NCBI RefSeq assembly: GCF_003259225.1
Contig: NZ_QHJF01000016.1
Coordinates: 62,001 to 126,000, forward strand
DNA from: Marinomonas arctica
GTDB lineage: Bacteria; Pseudomonadota; Gammaproteobacteria; Pseudomonadales; Marinomonadaceae
DNA: 64,000 nucleotides
Reading direction: 5' to 3'
This document shows, one piece after another, positions 47,148 to 57,296 of the stretch. A model generated the notes under the pieces. The model made no database searches. It saw only the letters and a list, made by a program, of their open reading frames with translations, and was not told the origin of the DNA. Made by a program: the position numbers and the translations under genes. The first letter of the stretch is position 1. Every line of letters starts with the position of its first letter.

Positions 47148-48389
47148 TTATCGTGAGACTCCATCATCTAACGGCGCTTTGGCTTGCCGACGCAAAAACC
47201 AAAAGCCTAACGCTGCCGCCATCATGCCCGATAAACTGCCCATACCGATTGCCCACCGAGCCCCAAACACATCGGCCACCCAACCAACCAACGGCGCACC
47301 CAACGCAGTACTTCCCAACGCCGTCGCCAACACTACCGCCATGACTCGACCACGATAACGCTTCTGCGTTGCCACCTGCATGTATGACGTTGTGGACGTG
47401 GTAAACAATTGCAAACTAAGACCAAGGAAAATCAGCAATACAGCAAAAGACCAAAACGACGGGCTAATGGCGACGAAAAGACAGCTGACGGAAAACATAA
47501 CGGCCACATAAATCATAAAGCGAAAAGTCGGCGAAGAGCGGCGACTGGCTGTCACCATGGCGCCCGTAATAGAGCCAATCGCCATCATTGAGATCAAAAA
47601 GCCATATTGATCTGCGTGCCCTTGGAACACATGTACCGTCATAGCGGACAAGTACACCGAGAAGTTCATTCCTAAACTGCAAATCAAAAACGACATCACC
47701 AGAATCACGGCCATTTCTCGATGTTGCCAAATATAACGAAAACCTTCTAAAAATTTTGTCATATCTGGAGTCGCTTTGCTGTTATCAGAAACGACCGCTG
47801 GTAAACGTTTCTTAAATTGGTGTAAAGCGAATAACAAGGGGATAAAAGACAGCACATTGATCATGAACACCCAGCCACTGCCAACCGACGCAATTAACAG
47901 ACCCGCAATAGCCGGACCAACAAGGCGAGCCGAATTAAACGACACAGAATTAAGCCCAACGGCATTGGACAACTCTTTTTCACTGACAATATCTGAAACA
48001 AATGCGTGTCTCGCGGGGGCATCAAAGGCTGCCACACAACCCAGAGCAAAGGCGCAAGCACACACCTGCCAAAGCACCACATGACCACTCAACACCAACA
48101 AACCTAATATCAGAGCCAGCCCCGCCATCAAACATTGTGTAATGAACAATAGCTTACGACGATCCATACGATCGGCCGCCCAGCCCGTAATAGGCAACAA
48201 CAAAATCTGCGGGGCAAATTGCAAAAACACCACCAACCCAACGGCCGAGGCATTTTTGTCTGATAACTCGGCAATAACAATCCAATCCTGAGCGGTACGC
48301 TGTAACCAAGTACCAATATTAGAGATGACTGCCCCACCAAACCAAAGTCGATAATTTGGATTGGCAAGAGACCGAAACGTCTTACTCAA
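47148..48389 (-). CDS. MFS transporter (EntS-like, MFS_3 group)
   Basis: A 413-residue, 12-helix major facilitator. LANPNYRLWFGGAVISNIGTW at the N-terminus and the loop motif GWAADRMDRRKLLF are typical of the EntS/MFS_3 group, which exports siderophores and other small molecules. The start is an unusual TTG at 48389, supported by AAGGAG six to seven bases upstream and by lack of any in-frame ATG that fits the family start. No siderophore genes are nearby, so the cargo is unknown. Confidence 0.88.
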   Translation of the reverse strand: MSKTFRSLANPNYRLWFGGAVISNIGTWLQRTAQDWIVIAELSDKNASAVGLVVFLQFAPQILLLPITGWAADRMDRRKLLFITQCLMAGLALILGLLVLSGHVVLWQVCACAFALGCVAAFDAPARHAFVSDIVSEKELSNAVGLNSVSFNSARLVGPAIAGLLIASVGSGWVFMINVLSFIPLLFALHQFKKRLPAVVSDNSKATPDMTKFLEGFRYIWQHREMAVILVMSFLICSLGMNFSVYLSAMTVHVFQGHADQYGFLISMMAIGSITGAMVTASRRSSPTFRFMIYVAVMFSVSCLFVAISPSFWSFAVLLIFLGLSLQLFTTSTTSYMQVATQKRYRGRVMAVVLATALGSTALGAPLVGWVADVFGARWAIGMGSLSGMMAAALGFWFLRRQAKAPLDDGVSR

Positions 48390-48613
48390 TATGCGCTCCT
48401 TCGATGATTCATAAAAAATGCGTCTCTATTCGCTAAAAAGTGTCATTTAGTAGACGTAACATAATAGGCTCATAACGCTACACAAAAAACACATTTATTC
48501 TAGGAAGTTCCTTGTATAATTGAGGAAATACATCCTACTCTGTAATAACGTTAAAGGGTTGAAGCTCTTACACTAATTGCATAACCAAAAAAAACAATAG
48601 CAGGTAATACATC

Positions 48614-50263
48614 GTGATTTTTAATAAACTGTCTCTAAAAGTGCAATTTGTCCTTGTTATTGCCCTACCATGCCTTGCTCTGTTTCTCGTCAGCTGGGCT
48701 GGATTACAAGGTCTGTCAAGCGTACAGGAACAAACCAAACAACTCGCTCAAAACACCAGCGCACCCATGCGCTCGCTTGCCGAAGTGGCCTCTCGTATTC
48801 CCCGCATGCGCGTCGGTATCGACATTATTTTATTGCAAGAAATCCCCGCCATGCAGGATAAAAAAGGGGTTATTACTCGCATAAAAGAAACGCGTACTGA
48901 AGACATTCCTGAAATGGACATGGCGTTAAAACAAGCGTTAGAGGCACAAGTAAATCCTCTCATGCGTGCAGAAGTGCAAAAAATTATCGACATTTTCGCT
49001 AAGGTCAAAAGCGATGAACTCGCTCCCATGCTAACCGCCATGGAAAATAACGACCTAACCACAGCACAAGACATATACAAAAACCAATACGCCAGTAGCT
49101 ACGGCGTGATGCGCATCGCGGTTAATAAAATACTGGATGAATTATTAGAACAAGGCAAACAGGGTTACACCCAGAGTCAAATCAACTACGAAGCAAGCCG
49201 CAACAATATGATTATATTAATCGTCATTGCCTTATTTGCGTCTATTGTCTTAGCTTGGTTAATGTTACGTCGTCTTAACAGTCGCGTATCTTATCTTCAG
49301 CAACATATTTCCAGTGCCAGTGACAAGCTGGATCTTGGCACCGTCATCACACTGGATGGCAAGGATGAACTGAGCGACATCGCTCAACACTTCAATCAAT
49401 TTATCGCCAAAGTGCGTACCGCGATTGAAAATGTGGCTGAAAACTCTCGCCAGCTCGCTCGTACGGCAAACGATGTCGCAGCCAAAGCCAAAGCGACACA
49501 TACCAACTGTTTAAATGAACGTGACCGTACCACGCAAATTGCTACGGCGATTCATGAAATGGGCGCAACGGTTGAGAATATTGCAGAGAATGCTTCTCAA
49601 GCCGCAAAAGCCGCTCAAGAAGCAGACAAGCAAGCCCATCAAGGGGCTGGATTGGTCGCCCGAGCTCGCCAAGGCGTCAGCACACTGTCCACAGAAATTC
49701 AGCACATCAGCTCTGACATTGGCTCATTGGCAACACAAACAGACTCTATTGGTAGCATCCTCGATACCATCCGCAGTATCTCAGAGCAAACCAATTTATT
49801 GGCTTTAAATGCCGCCATAGAAGCCGCTCGTGCCGGTGAACAAGGTCGCGGTTTTGCCGTGGTTGCCGATGAAGTACGCAACCTAGCCAGTCGTTCTGCT
49901 GCTTCTACGGATGAAATACAAAAAATGATCGATCAGCTACAAGAGCAATCGGCCAAAACCGTTTCCACGATCAAAACCGGCCAAGACCAAAGCAATACCG
50001 TGGTAGGACAAGCCAACGAGGCCAACACCTCACTTGAGCAAATCACCAAGCATATTGGTCAAATCAGTGACATGAACATACAGGTGGCAACAGCCACCGA
50101 AGAGCAAGCGCTTGTGGTGAATGACATGAGTAAAAACGTCGAAGAGATTAACCAGCTCACCACGGAAACCTCAGAAATTGCCGATGAGCTAACGGCTTCC
50201 AGTAACAATTTGCAAAAACTCTCTGTCCAACTGGATAAATTGGTGACCCAGTTTAAGCTTTAA
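48614..50263 (+). CDS. Methyl-accepting chemotaxis protein
   Basis: A 549-residue chemoreceptor. TM1 is about 10-30, followed by a helical periplasmic sensor (31-195). TM2 is about 196-216. A HAMP segment with [18 protein letters not shown] follows, and then a methyl-accepting domain with the tip motif [18 protein letters not shown]. The start is GTG, with AGGTAA upstream. The ligand is unknown, and it is paralogous to the receptor at 37.8-39.4 kb only in its cytoplasmic half. Followed by an exceptional 19-bp stem terminator. Confidence 0.92.
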   Translation: MIFNKLSLKVQFVLVIALPCLALFLVSWAGLQGLSSVQEQTKQLAQNTSAPMRSLAEVASRIPRMRVGIDIILLQEIPAMQDKKGVITRIKETRTEDIPEMDMALKQALEAQVNPLMRAEVQKIIDIFAKVKSDELAPMLTAMENNDLTTAQDIYKNQYASSYGVMRIAVNKILDELLEQGKQGYTQSQINYEASRNNMIILIVIALFASIVLAWLMLRRLNSRVSYLQQHISSASDKLDLGTVITLDGKDELSDIAQHFNQFIAKVRTAIENVAENSRQLARTANDVAAKAKATHTNCLNERDRTTQIATAIHEMGATVENIAENASQAAKAAQEADKQAHQGAGLVARARQGVSTLSTEIQHISSDIGSLATQTDSIGSILDTIRSISEQTNLLALNAAIEAARAGEQGRGFAVVADEVRNLASRSAASTDEIQKMIDQLQEQSAKTVSTIKTGQDQSNTVVGQANEANTSLEQITKHIGQISDMNIQVATATEEQALVVNDMSKNVEEINQLTTETSEIADELTASSNNLQKLSVQLDKLVTQFKL

Positions 50264-50276
50264 ACTAGACAACCAT

Positions 50277-50319
50277 AGAAACAAGAAGGGGAAGCCAATT
50301 GCTTCCCCTTCTTGTTTCT
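50277..50319. terminator. Bidirectional terminator with 19-bp perfect stem
   Basis: 50277-50295 pairs without mismatch with 50301-50319 across a 5-base CAATT loop. It separates the convergent chemoreceptor and SstT genes. Confidence 0.85.
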
Positions 50320-50343
50320 GCTCTACCGCTGATATGGAGCTAA

Positions 50344-51579
50344 CTAGTTCTTATCATTAGCAAGACAAGCGGCCGCGGTAAACAACACATCGGTCGAGCT
50401 GTTTAATGCCGTTTCAGCGGAGTCCTGCAATACGCCGATAATAAAGCCCACAGCGACTACTTGCATGGCAATCTCATTGGGAATATTGAATAAGCTACAC
50501 GCCAATGGAATCAATAATAACGAACCACCCGCCACGCCTGACGCACCACACGCCGACACGGCCGCTATCACGCTTAACAACACAGCCGTTCCAAAATCCA
50601 ACGAAATACCTAGCGTGTTTACCGCCGCTAACGTCAACACCGTGATGGTAATCGCCGCGCCCGCCATGTTAATCGTCGCCCCCAGCGGAATCGACACAGA
50701 ATACGTGTCTTCATCCAAATCCAAACGCTTACATAAATCTAAATTGACGGGAATATTGGCCGCTGAACTGCGAGTAAAAAAGGCCGTAACGCCGCTCTCT
50801 TTGAGGCACTTAAACACCAAAGGGTAAGGGTTGCGACGAATCTTCCAAAATACCAATAAGGGGTTAGTAATAAAGGCAATAAACAACATCGCGCCTATAA
50901 GCACCGCTAATAAATGCGAGTAGCCAAATAAAGCATCAAAACCCGTTGCAGCAATAGTACTGGCAACCAGACCAAAAATGCCAAACGGAGCCAAACGAAT
51001 AATAAAAGACACCATGGCTGTGACACTGGTCGACAAATGATGAAGCAAAGCTTTAGTCGCCTCGGAGGAATGGCGCAACCCTAAGCCAAAACCAATCGCC
51101 CAGGTTAAAATGCCCACATAATTGCCTTGTACCAGCGCGTTAACAGGGTTATCAACCATTTTGAAGACCAAGGTATGCAAGACTTCATCAATACCTTGAG
51201 GTGCGCTCTGGCTCAAATCTGGAGACACCAAGTTCAAATGTGTAGGAAATACAAAGCTAAACATGACGGCCGTTAACGCCGCCACAAACGTGCCCGCAAT
51301 GTAAAGCACGATCACTGGTCGAATATGACTCTGTTGAGCCTGTTTGTGATTGGCGATTGAGGCCATCACCAATAAAAAAACCAAAATGGGGGCAATGGCT
51401 TTTAAGGCTTTTACAAAGAAATCGCCCAACAAACTGGTGGACAAGGCGGTACTGGGTGAAACGTAAGCCAATACCACACCACAAAGAATTCCGATGGCAA
51501 TGTGTAGTACCAAACTGCCGCGTAAATAGCGCTGTAACAACGATGGTTTTTGAGCAAATGTCATTAGAAGGGGGTCCAT
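50344..51579 (-). CDS. sstT: Serine/threonine:sodium symporter SstT
   Basis: A 411-residue DAACS-family symporter. Typical are [54 protein letters not shown] and [22 protein letters not shown] (given in fragments); the serine-rich hairpin and NMAG motif form the substrate site. It imports serine and threonine with sodium. It begins at either of two ATGs (51579 or 51564), with no decisive ribosome site. Monocistronic. Confidence 0.92.
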   Translation of the reverse strand: MDPLLMTFAQKPSLLQRYLRGSLVLHIAIGILCGVVLAYVSPSTALSTSLLGDFFVKALKAIAPILVFLLVMASIANHKQAQQSHIRPVIVLYIAGTFVAALTAVMFSFVFPTHLNLVSPDLSQSAPQGIDEVLHTLVFKMVDNPVNALVQGNYVGILTWAIGFGLGLRHSSEATKALLHHLSTSVTAMVSFIIRLAPFGIFGLVASTIAATGFDALFGYSHLLAVLIGAMLFIAFITNPLLVFWKIRRNPYPLVFKCLKESGVTAFFTRSSAANIPVNLDLCKRLDLDEDTYSVSIPLGATINMAGAAITITVLTLAAVNTLGISLDFGTAVLLSVIAAVSACGASGVAGGSLLLIPLACSLFNIPNEIAMQVVAVGFIIGVLQDSAETALNSSTDVLFTAAACLANDKN

Positions 51580-51786
51580 TGAAATTTTCGAGATCGCACC
51601 TTACTGCATACCAGCACAAAAATGAACCATTTTAGGGCGTTATTAAAGAAAATATCGCACTATATCAACCAAGTTAGCCTTTAACCGATCATTCAACTTT
51701 CTCATTCCTTGCTGAAATCACAACTTGTACTGCACTGACATTGGCCTCATATTGTTGGCATAAACATACTTTACTAAGGAATGAAC

Positions 51787-52425
51787 ATGTCGAATTTGTT
51801 AGCAAAATTAAACTGGCGCTATGCCACCAAAAAAATGGACACAAGCAAAGCCGTTGAGCAAGAAAAAGTAGATCGAATTTTAGAGGCCATTCGCCTAACC
51901 GCAACCTCAAGCGGCCTGCAACCATACGAAATCATCGTGGTGAAAAACAAAGCGTTGCGTGAAGCCATCGTGCCTCATGCTTGGAACCAAGCCCAAATCA
52001 CCGATGGTTCTCATCTGTTGGTGTTTGCCGCATGGGACAACTACACGGAAGAACGCATCAACAAGATGTTCGACTTAGTAAACGACGAACGTGGCTTTAA
52101 AAACGAAGGTTGGGAAAACTATCGCCAAATGATCTTGGGCGCTTACCCTCCACGTGACGCAGAGGTGAATTACCAGCACGCGGCTCGTCAAGCTTACATT
52201 GGTCTTGGCACCGCATTGATTGCTGCCGCTGAAGAAGGCGTAGACAGCACGCCAATGGAAGGCTTCGACCCTGCTAAAGTTGACGAAATTCTCGGTCTAA
52301 CTGAACGCGGACTGCGCTCTGTTATTCTACTGCCATTGGGTTATCGTGCGGAGGAAGGCGACTGGCTAAAAGATCTGAAAAAAGTGCGCCGAGCTAAAGA
52401 AGACTTCATCATTGAAATGAACTAG
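51787..52425 (+). CDS. NAD(P)H-dependent nitroreductase family oxidoreductase (NfsB-like)
   Basis: A 212-residue FMN-dependent nitroreductase. Conserved points are RYATKKMDTSK near residue 12, RLTATSSGLQPYEIIVV, NQAQITDGSHLLVFAAW and GLTERGLRSVILLPLGYRAEEGDW. It reduces quinones or nitroaromatics using NAD(P)H. Two ATGs are in frame; AAGGA at 51776-51780 spaces best to 51787. Single gene with its own terminator. Confidence 0.9.
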   Translation: MSNLLAKLNWRYATKKMDTSKAVEQEKVDRILEAIRLTATSSGLQPYEIIVVKNKALREAIVPHAWNQAQITDGSHLLVFAAWDNYTEERINKMFDLVNDERGFKNEGWENYRQMILGAYPPRDAEVNYQHAARQAYIGLGTALIAAAEEGVDSTPMEGFDPAKVDEILGLTERGLRSVILLPLGYRAEEGDWLKDLKKVRRAKEDFIIEMN

Positions 52426-52451
52426 TGTGTTATTAAGATCAAATAACCTCT

Positions 52452-52478
52452 AAAACGCCAGTTCACTGGCGTTTTTTT
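52452..52478 (+). terminator. Rho-independent terminator
   Basis: AAAACGCCAGT (52452-52462) pairs with ACTGGCGTTTT (52465-52475), tight loop, seven Ts. Confidence 0.88.
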
Positions 52479-52603
52479 ATTGCTTGGTTGAACTGCGCAA
52501 AAATCGTGGAATCCACTCGCTAAGCAAAAAATAATGACCCAAGGACACTCAAAATTGCGTATCTTAATTCACACAAAACATTTTAACCGTACAAGGATAA
52601 AGC

Positions 52604-53143
52604 ATGACAAGGTTTCTAGGGCTCCTTTTTATCACGCTATTTTTAAGCGCCTGCTCTTCAAACGATAATTGGCGAACCGCCAGCCGCGAACCCGCCGGAA
52701 TCGCGCCATCGCCAGAAACAGAAAAAGAGGCCGTCATCGAATTTTACGCGGCCGATGCGTTTAGCTGGCGCGGCTGGTTTGCCGTTCATACCTGGGTCGC
52801 AGTGAAAGCTAAGAATGCCGCAGAATATACTGTTTATGAAGTGGTCGGATGGCGTGTAGAACGGGGCTTACCGGCACTGTACGAATACCAAACGGCCACA
52901 CCAGATCGCTATTGGTTTGGCGCCAAACCAGAGAAAGTGCTTTCCATCACAGGTGAAAAAGCACAAACACTGATTCCTAAAATAGAAGACGCGGTAAAGC
53001 GCTACCCTTGGGCCAACGAATACACGGTTTTTCCAGGACCAAACAGCAATACCTTTCCCGCTTGGATTGGACTACAAGTCCCTGAATTAGACCTTGATAT
53101 GCCTTTCAGTGCCATTGGCAGTGGCTACGCAGATAACGAGTAA
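52604..53143 (+). CDS. DUF3750 family lipoprotein
   Basis: A 179-residue protein. The N-terminus has a lipoprotein signal peptide with lipobox LSAC (Cys at residue 17), and the following Ser suggests outer-membrane targeting. The DUF3750 domain is recognised by AFSWRGWFAVHTWVAVK, EVVGWRVERG and YPWANEYTVFPGPNSNTFPAW. The family is of unknown function. A 15-bp hairpin follows at once. Confidence 0.87.
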   Translation: MTRFLGLLFITLFLSACSSNDNWRTASREPAGIAPSPETEKEAVIEFYAADAFSWRGWFAVHTWVAVKAKNAAEYTVYEVVGWRVERGLPALYEYQTATPDRYWFGAKPEKVLSITGEKAQTLIPKIEDAVKRYPWANEYTVFPGPNSNTFPAWIGLQVPELDLDMPFSAIGSGYADNE

Positions 53144-53158
53144 TTTTGCATTTTCACC

Positions 53159-53195
53159 CTTAATTTCCGAGGCGCTGACTGCCTCGGAAATTAAG
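53159..53195 (+). terminator. Strong hairpin after the DUF3750 gene
   Basis: A perfect 15-bp stem (53159-53173 with 53181-53195), a 7-base loop, then TCCGTTTTT. The T-run is slightly displaced. Confidence 0.7.
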
Positions 53196-53348
53196 TCCGT
53201 TTTTAGAAAGTCCGCATATTGACCCGCCCCAGTCCTTACGCTACGTTTTCCAGTGGCAAACGAGGAACACAAGTCTGTTCAACGATCCAACCAAAATAAC
53301 AACTTAACTCGAACTTAACGGTGCGAGCCTCTCTCAAAAGGCAACTAT

Positions 53349-55274
53349 ATGGTCATGGATTTCTCTTTCGAAGCACAAAAAACACAGCAACGCCTGTTAT
53401 CCGAATTGGATTTTAGTCCGCTCACTTCGCAACAAAAAACCACGTTCATCTCACGCTTAGAAACGAATTTTCAACCATTGTTTGAGCAAGTTTTTCCACT
53501 CTATCAGCACTGCTTTGATCTGCATTTTCACCTCAAAACCTTACTGCAATCTTTTATTGATTTTCAAAAGAAAAAACGCCCCGCACAAATCAAAGACAAA
53601 TCAGAGTTTTGGTTCGAATCCAATCAAAATGTTGGTATTGCGGTATACGTTGATTTGTTAGCCGATGACCTAAGTTCTCTGATAGACAAGATTCCGTATT
53701 TTGAATCGTTAGGCATTAATTACGTGCATTTAATGCCACTGTATCTATCACCAGAAGGTAACAGTGACGGCGGTTATGCGATTTCAGATTATCGTACTGT
53801 GTCTCCTAATTTAGGCACCAACAAAGACTTAAAAGATCTCGCTGCCGCGCTGCACAAAAAAGGCATTCGCATGGTGTTGGACTTTGTGTTCAACCACACT
53901 TCCGATGAGCATCGTTGGGCCGAAGCCGCCAAATCTGGCGATAAAGAGTATCAAGAATATTATTACTTCATGGGCGAACAAGACGCCATGGAATACAACC
54001 AAACCGTACGCGAAATTTTTCCACAAATTCGTCGCGGTAGTTTTACCTATTTACCCGAATTAGACCGCCACGTCTGGACGACTTTTAACTCATTCCAATG
54101 GGATTTGAACTACTCCAACCCAGCTGTGTTTGTCGCCGTCGTAGAAGAAATGCTGCATCTTATTTTAAACGGCTGTGATGTCTTGCGACTCGATGCCTTA
54201 GCCTTTGTTTGGAAAGAAAAAGGCACAGTATGCGAGAACTTGCCGAAGGCCCACAATTTAATCAAGGCATTCAAAGCCTGCTTAGACATTGCCGCACCAC
54301 AAGTGGTGTTTAAATCCGAAGCCATAGTTCACCCAGACGAAGTGAACAAATACATTGGTGCCGACGAATGCACCCTGTCTTACAACCCCTTGATGATGGC
54401 ATTATTGTGGGAAAGCCTAGCGACACGTCAAACCAGCTTGCTTTATCAGTCCCTGGAGCGCAGTTTCAAGATCCCAGCACACACGACTTGGATTAACTAC
54501 ATTCGCTGTCACGACGACATTGGCTGGTTGTGGGACGACGCGCTCTCAGACCGTCTTGGTATCGATGGCATCGGCCATCGTCGCTTCTTAAACCAATTCT
54601 ATACGGGACAGTTTGAAGGCTCTTTCGCGGCCGGCGTCCCCTTTCAAGAAAACCCAGTCAATGGCGACTGCCGAGTGTGTGGTACCTTAGCATCGCTGGC
54701 CGGTGTCGAAACCGCTATCGCCGCAGACGATCCGCTGCTACTGGATCATGCCATCAAACGTATTCGCGTACTAAACGGTATTAACTTCGCTATGCCAGGT
54801 ATTCCATTGTTGTATCAAGGCGACGACCTTGGCGTGCTTAACAATAATGATTACTTAAATGATCCAACAAAAGTCGATGACAGCCGCTGGGTACATCGTA
54901 AGAAGCTCACCAACGACGATTTCGCGTTGGCTGAAGACATCAGTACCCCTCAGGGCAAAATTGCTCAGTTGATCCGAGAAATGATTCAAATCCGCAAAGC
55001 CAACCCACTTTTTGCGGCGCAAGAGTTTGAGCTGGTTTCTTTGGGCAGCGAACACCTATTCGCCTTTAAGCGACAACAAGGGGACAAGACACTCGTCGTC
55101 ATCGCCAACATGAGCGAACACCTAATACCGCTGGAACGCCTTCCTCTTGGGAAATCACTCAGCGAATTAATGGGTCAAGACACCGCCATTAACTTACTCG
55201 ACAAATCGTTGATTGATTTACCATCCCTGAACCTTATCGAGCCACTAGATGTACTTTGGTTAATCAAGGCTTAA
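53349..55274 (+). CDS. GH13 subfamily 4 amylosucrase-type alpha-glucan enzyme
   Basis: A 641-residue glycoside hydrolase with the helical N-terminal domain of amylosucrases (1-85) and a TIM barrel. The catalytic residues are nucleophile Asp282 (VLRLDALAF), acid/base Glu324 (FKSEAIV) and Asp389 (RCHDD). Their spacing, 42 and 65 residues, equals that in Neisseria amylosucrase (286, 328, 393). Expected: transfer of glucose from sucrose to a glucan, or sucrose hydrolysis. No signal peptide is seen, so it is cytoplasmic, and no sucrose transporter or regulator is adjacent. The start is ATG 53349 or the ATG two codons later. Confidence 0.9.
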   Translation: MVMDFSFEAQKTQQRLLSELDFSPLTSQQKTTFISRLETNFQPLFEQVFPLYQHCFDLHFHLKTLLQSFIDFQKKKRPAQIKDKSEFWFESNQNVGIAVYVDLLADDLSSLIDKIPYFESLGINYVHLMPLYLSPEGNSDGGYAISDYRTVSPNLGTNKDLKDLAAALHKKGIRMVLDFVFNHTSDEHRWAEAAKSGDKEYQEYYYFMGEQDAMEYNQTVREIFPQIRRGSFTYLPELDRHVWTTFNSFQWDLNYSNPAVFVAVVEEMLHLILNGCDVLRLDALAFVWKEKGTVCENLPKAHNLIKAFKACLDIAAPQVVFKSEAIVHPDEVNKYIGADECTLSYNPLMMALLWESLATRQTSLLYQSLERSFKIPAHTTWINYIRCHDDIGWLWDDALSDRLGIDGIGHRRFLNQFYTGQFEGSFAAGVPFQENPVNGDCRVCGTLASLAGVETAIAADDPLLLDHAIKRIRVLNGINFAMPGIPLLYQGDDLGVLNNNDYLNDPTKVDDSRWVHRKKLTNDDFALAEDISTPQGKIAQLIREMIQIRKANPLFAAQEFELVSLGSEHLFAFKRQQGDKTLVVIANMSEHLIPLERLPLGKSLSELMGQDTAINLLDKSLIDLPSLNLIEPLDVLWLIKA

Positions 55275-55323
55275 CGTTATATTGACTGTAAGCTTGATTT
55301 AACATGTAAAAAGCAAAAAAAAA

Positions 55324-55352
55324 CGGACCGACGGTGAAGTAGGTCCGCTTTT
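55324..55352. terminator. Terminator hairpin
   Basis: CGGACC (55324-55329) pairs with GGTCCG (55342-55347), flanked by an A-tract on one side and a T-run on the other; between convergent genes. Confidence 0.7.
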
Positions 55353-55372
55353 TTGTGTTCAACATCACACAA

Positions 55373-56188
55373 TCAGTGCTTCGCAAATTTCTCAATAGCT
55401 GCTTTATTCTGAATATCGACTAATTCACCAATATTGCTCAACTCACTTTTAACAATAGACCAAGCCTCATCAGCTTCTTTCGTCCTATTTTCGCTCAAAA
55501 AAAACGGGAGAAGGACTTTCTTGGGAAGCAATTCTAAGCTAGCCATACGATTTAAACGTACTTCATTACCATCAACCACTTCAAAAATTTCTTTTGGAGT
55601 AAGTCGATCACTTAGCTCAATAGGTTGAATTAGCTTTAATGGTTCGCCTTTTTCTCCTAATTGCGTAAAGTTATAAGTTGCTTCGAACCCACTTTTTGCA
55701 AACCTATGCTGCCTAAACGGTCTTTCTAGGTGCAATAAGTCTAATTGGGACCTTAAAAGGCCGCTGAGTTTTTGCCTACTTTTAGCCTGAGAACTTGAGC
55801 TGTGGCTAACCATACGAGCAAATATACTATCAAGTGTTCCGTCAATTGAGTCCGTTATAACGGTTCGAACTTCGCTAAAACGCAGCAAGGTTGCACGAGG
55901 CTTCACCAAGAAATCAAAAGCCTCTTGTGCGGTCATGTGATGGTGAGCTACTTGCTCTTGAATAAAAGCCAACTCTTTCTGATAAGAAGCCATGGCAAAT
56001 TTAAAAACCTGCTTATCATCAATACGAAAAAATCTTGATACCCTAGCACCAATATCAGTAGTATCTAACTTGAACACAAAGAAATTATGGCTTTTTGAAT
56101 AAAGAAGTACGCCCACATTGGCAAACTCGCCAGTTTCACTGTAGGGAGCAAAGCGTAGAACAACGTATTTGCAAGCATATTTTTTCAT
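55373..56188 (-). CDS. DUF3037 family protein, partner of the HipA-like kinase
   Basis: A 271-residue protein. The N-terminal half matches DUF3037 (YVVLRFAPYSETGEFANVGVLL, VLRF and NVGV being characteristic); the rest is mainly helical. The gene starts at the ATG at 56188, whose ATGA overlaps the stop of the HipA-like kinase gene upstream, so the two are translated together. The family is of unknown function but commonly paired with this type of kinase. It could be a substrate, regulator or antitoxin-like partner; sequence alone does not decide. Confidence 0.83.
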   Translation of the reverse strand: MKKYACKYVVLRFAPYSETGEFANVGVLLYSKSHNFFVFKLDTTDIGARVSRFFRIDDKQVFKFAMASYQKELAFIQEQVAHHHMTAQEAFDFLVKPRATLLRFSEVRTVITDSIDGTLDSIFARMVSHSSSSQAKSRQKLSGLLRSQLDLLHLERPFRQHRFAKSGFEATYNFTQLGEKGEPLKLIQPIELSDRLTPKEIFEVVDGNEVRLNRMASLELLPKKVLLPFFLSENRTKEADEAWSIVKSELSNIGELVDIQNKAAIEKFAKH

Positions 56189-56901
56189 ACAAAAAACCAA
56201 AAATCATCGTCAGTATAACGGCTTAAAGTGTTCTCTATTGCAACAAGATCAACATCTGCTTTAAGGGTGTTGATAGGTGAATCACTATACTGCCACTCTT
56301 CTGGCAAAGAACCAATAATGTTATTTAAATTAAGTAAAATATCCTCAACCTGTCCAATAAACTCGGCTCTAAACACCAAATCATTGAGCCATTTTTTGTT
56401 AATCTGATCATAAAAAAGATGATTTAAAGCATCACTTTTCGTGTATTTTTTATCAAAAGCATTATTGTGATCGATTACTCTAATACGCTTATCACTAACC
56501 AAAAGGTTCGTGTTATCACTATTTCTATCAGCATTTTTCACCCAATAATCAAAAAGGAAAATCTTTAACTTTTCCTCTTCAGTGACGATATGCTGCATCG
56601 TTTTAGGCTCAAACCACTGCGCCAACTGGATCTTCTTCGAACCAAAAATAGGGCCGCAACCTAGATCAAACTGAGTATCAAAATCTAATTCAAAATATAA
56701 CTCTTCAGGTATTTCAACCAGCTCGTATTCTGCAATAGGAAGACCAAATGCCGTTGCTAAGTTAGCACATATCCACTCATTAATTTGACTCGAGCGAGGC
56801 AAGCCTTTAACAATAAAAGAATTCCCATCCTCATCCAAGCACTCATATGGATTGCTATAACCTTGTTCAACCTTTCCAATCACTTCCACTATCATTTTCA
56901 C
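56185..56901 (-). CDS. HipA-family kinase (HipA_2 type)
   Basis: A 238-residue minimal HipA-like kinase, about half the length of HipA. Candidate ATP-binding Lys32 is in SFIVKGLP. The catalytic loop is NADRNSDNTNLLV (123-135, Asp125, Asn130), and the metal-binding motif is RVIDHNNAF (Asp144). HipA itself phosphorylates glutamyl-tRNA synthetase; whether this short form does is unknown. No HipB-like repressor gene is present. Instead it overlaps a DUF3037 gene. The first ATG (56901) and the third codon ATG are both possible starts. Confidence 0.83.
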   Translation of the reverse strand: MKMIVEVIGKVEQGYSNPYECLDEDGNSFIVKGLPRSSQINEWICANLATAFGLPIAEYELVEIPEELYFELDFDTQFDLGCGPIFGSKKIQLAQWFEPKTMQHIVTEEEKLKIFLFDYWVKNADRNSDNTNLLVSDKRIRVIDHNNAFDKKYTKSDALNHLFYDQINKKWLNDLVFRAEFIGQVEDILLNLNNIIGSLPEEWQYSDSPINTLKADVDLVAIENTLSRYTDDDFWFFV

Positions 56902-56929
56902 AATAAAGATCCCTCTAACTTGTAATAAT

Positions 56930-57190
56930 CTAGTGCTTGGTCATACCCGGATTCGGTATAAAGTTAATCACCATTTCTTCCGCTTGCGGCGCACTGCTGT
57001 GCGGTTTATTGACGCGAGTCGGAATCTCGGTTGGCTGTGCTTGCACCACAGTCGACTGCTCATCCGTGTAACCACACACTATGCATTCGCGATATTGCTT
57101 TTCAACCTCATCATCGCGCCATGCACGAATCTTATCCATCTCACTACAACGAGGGCACACTGCCCCTGCGATAAAGCGTTTTACAGTCAT
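56930..57190 (-). CDS. YheV family zinc-ribbon protein
   Basis: An 86-residue protein with two Cys pairs, AVCPRCSEMD and CIVCGYTDEQ, in the YheV arrangement with the N-terminal MTVKRFIAGA. The C-terminal ~40 residues are low in structure. Function unknown. The start is taken as the ATG at 57190; a GTG four codons upstream overlaps the AAGGTG site. It follows prlC on the same strand but is separated by a terminator. Confidence 0.88.
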   Translation of the reverse strand: MTVKRFIAGAVCPRCSEMDKIRAWRDDEVEKQYRECIVCGYTDEQSTVVQAQPTEIPTRVNKPHSSAPQAEEMVINFIPNPGMTKH

Positions 57191-57237
57191 AACCCTAGCC
57201 ACCTTTAAAAAGTGACGCCCTTAACGACGTCATAAAA

Positions 57238-57279
57238 AAGCAGCGTCTCACCTGATAGCCATCAAGTGAGACGCTGCTT
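57238..57279 (-). terminator. Terminator of prlC
   Basis: GCAGCGTCTCAC (57240-57251) pairs perfectly with GTGAGACGCTGC (57266-57277), extended by AA/TT at the base and TGAT/ATCA in the loop. T-tail on the minus strand. Confidence 0.82.
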
Positions 57280-57296
57280 CCTTGAAAAAACAAAAC

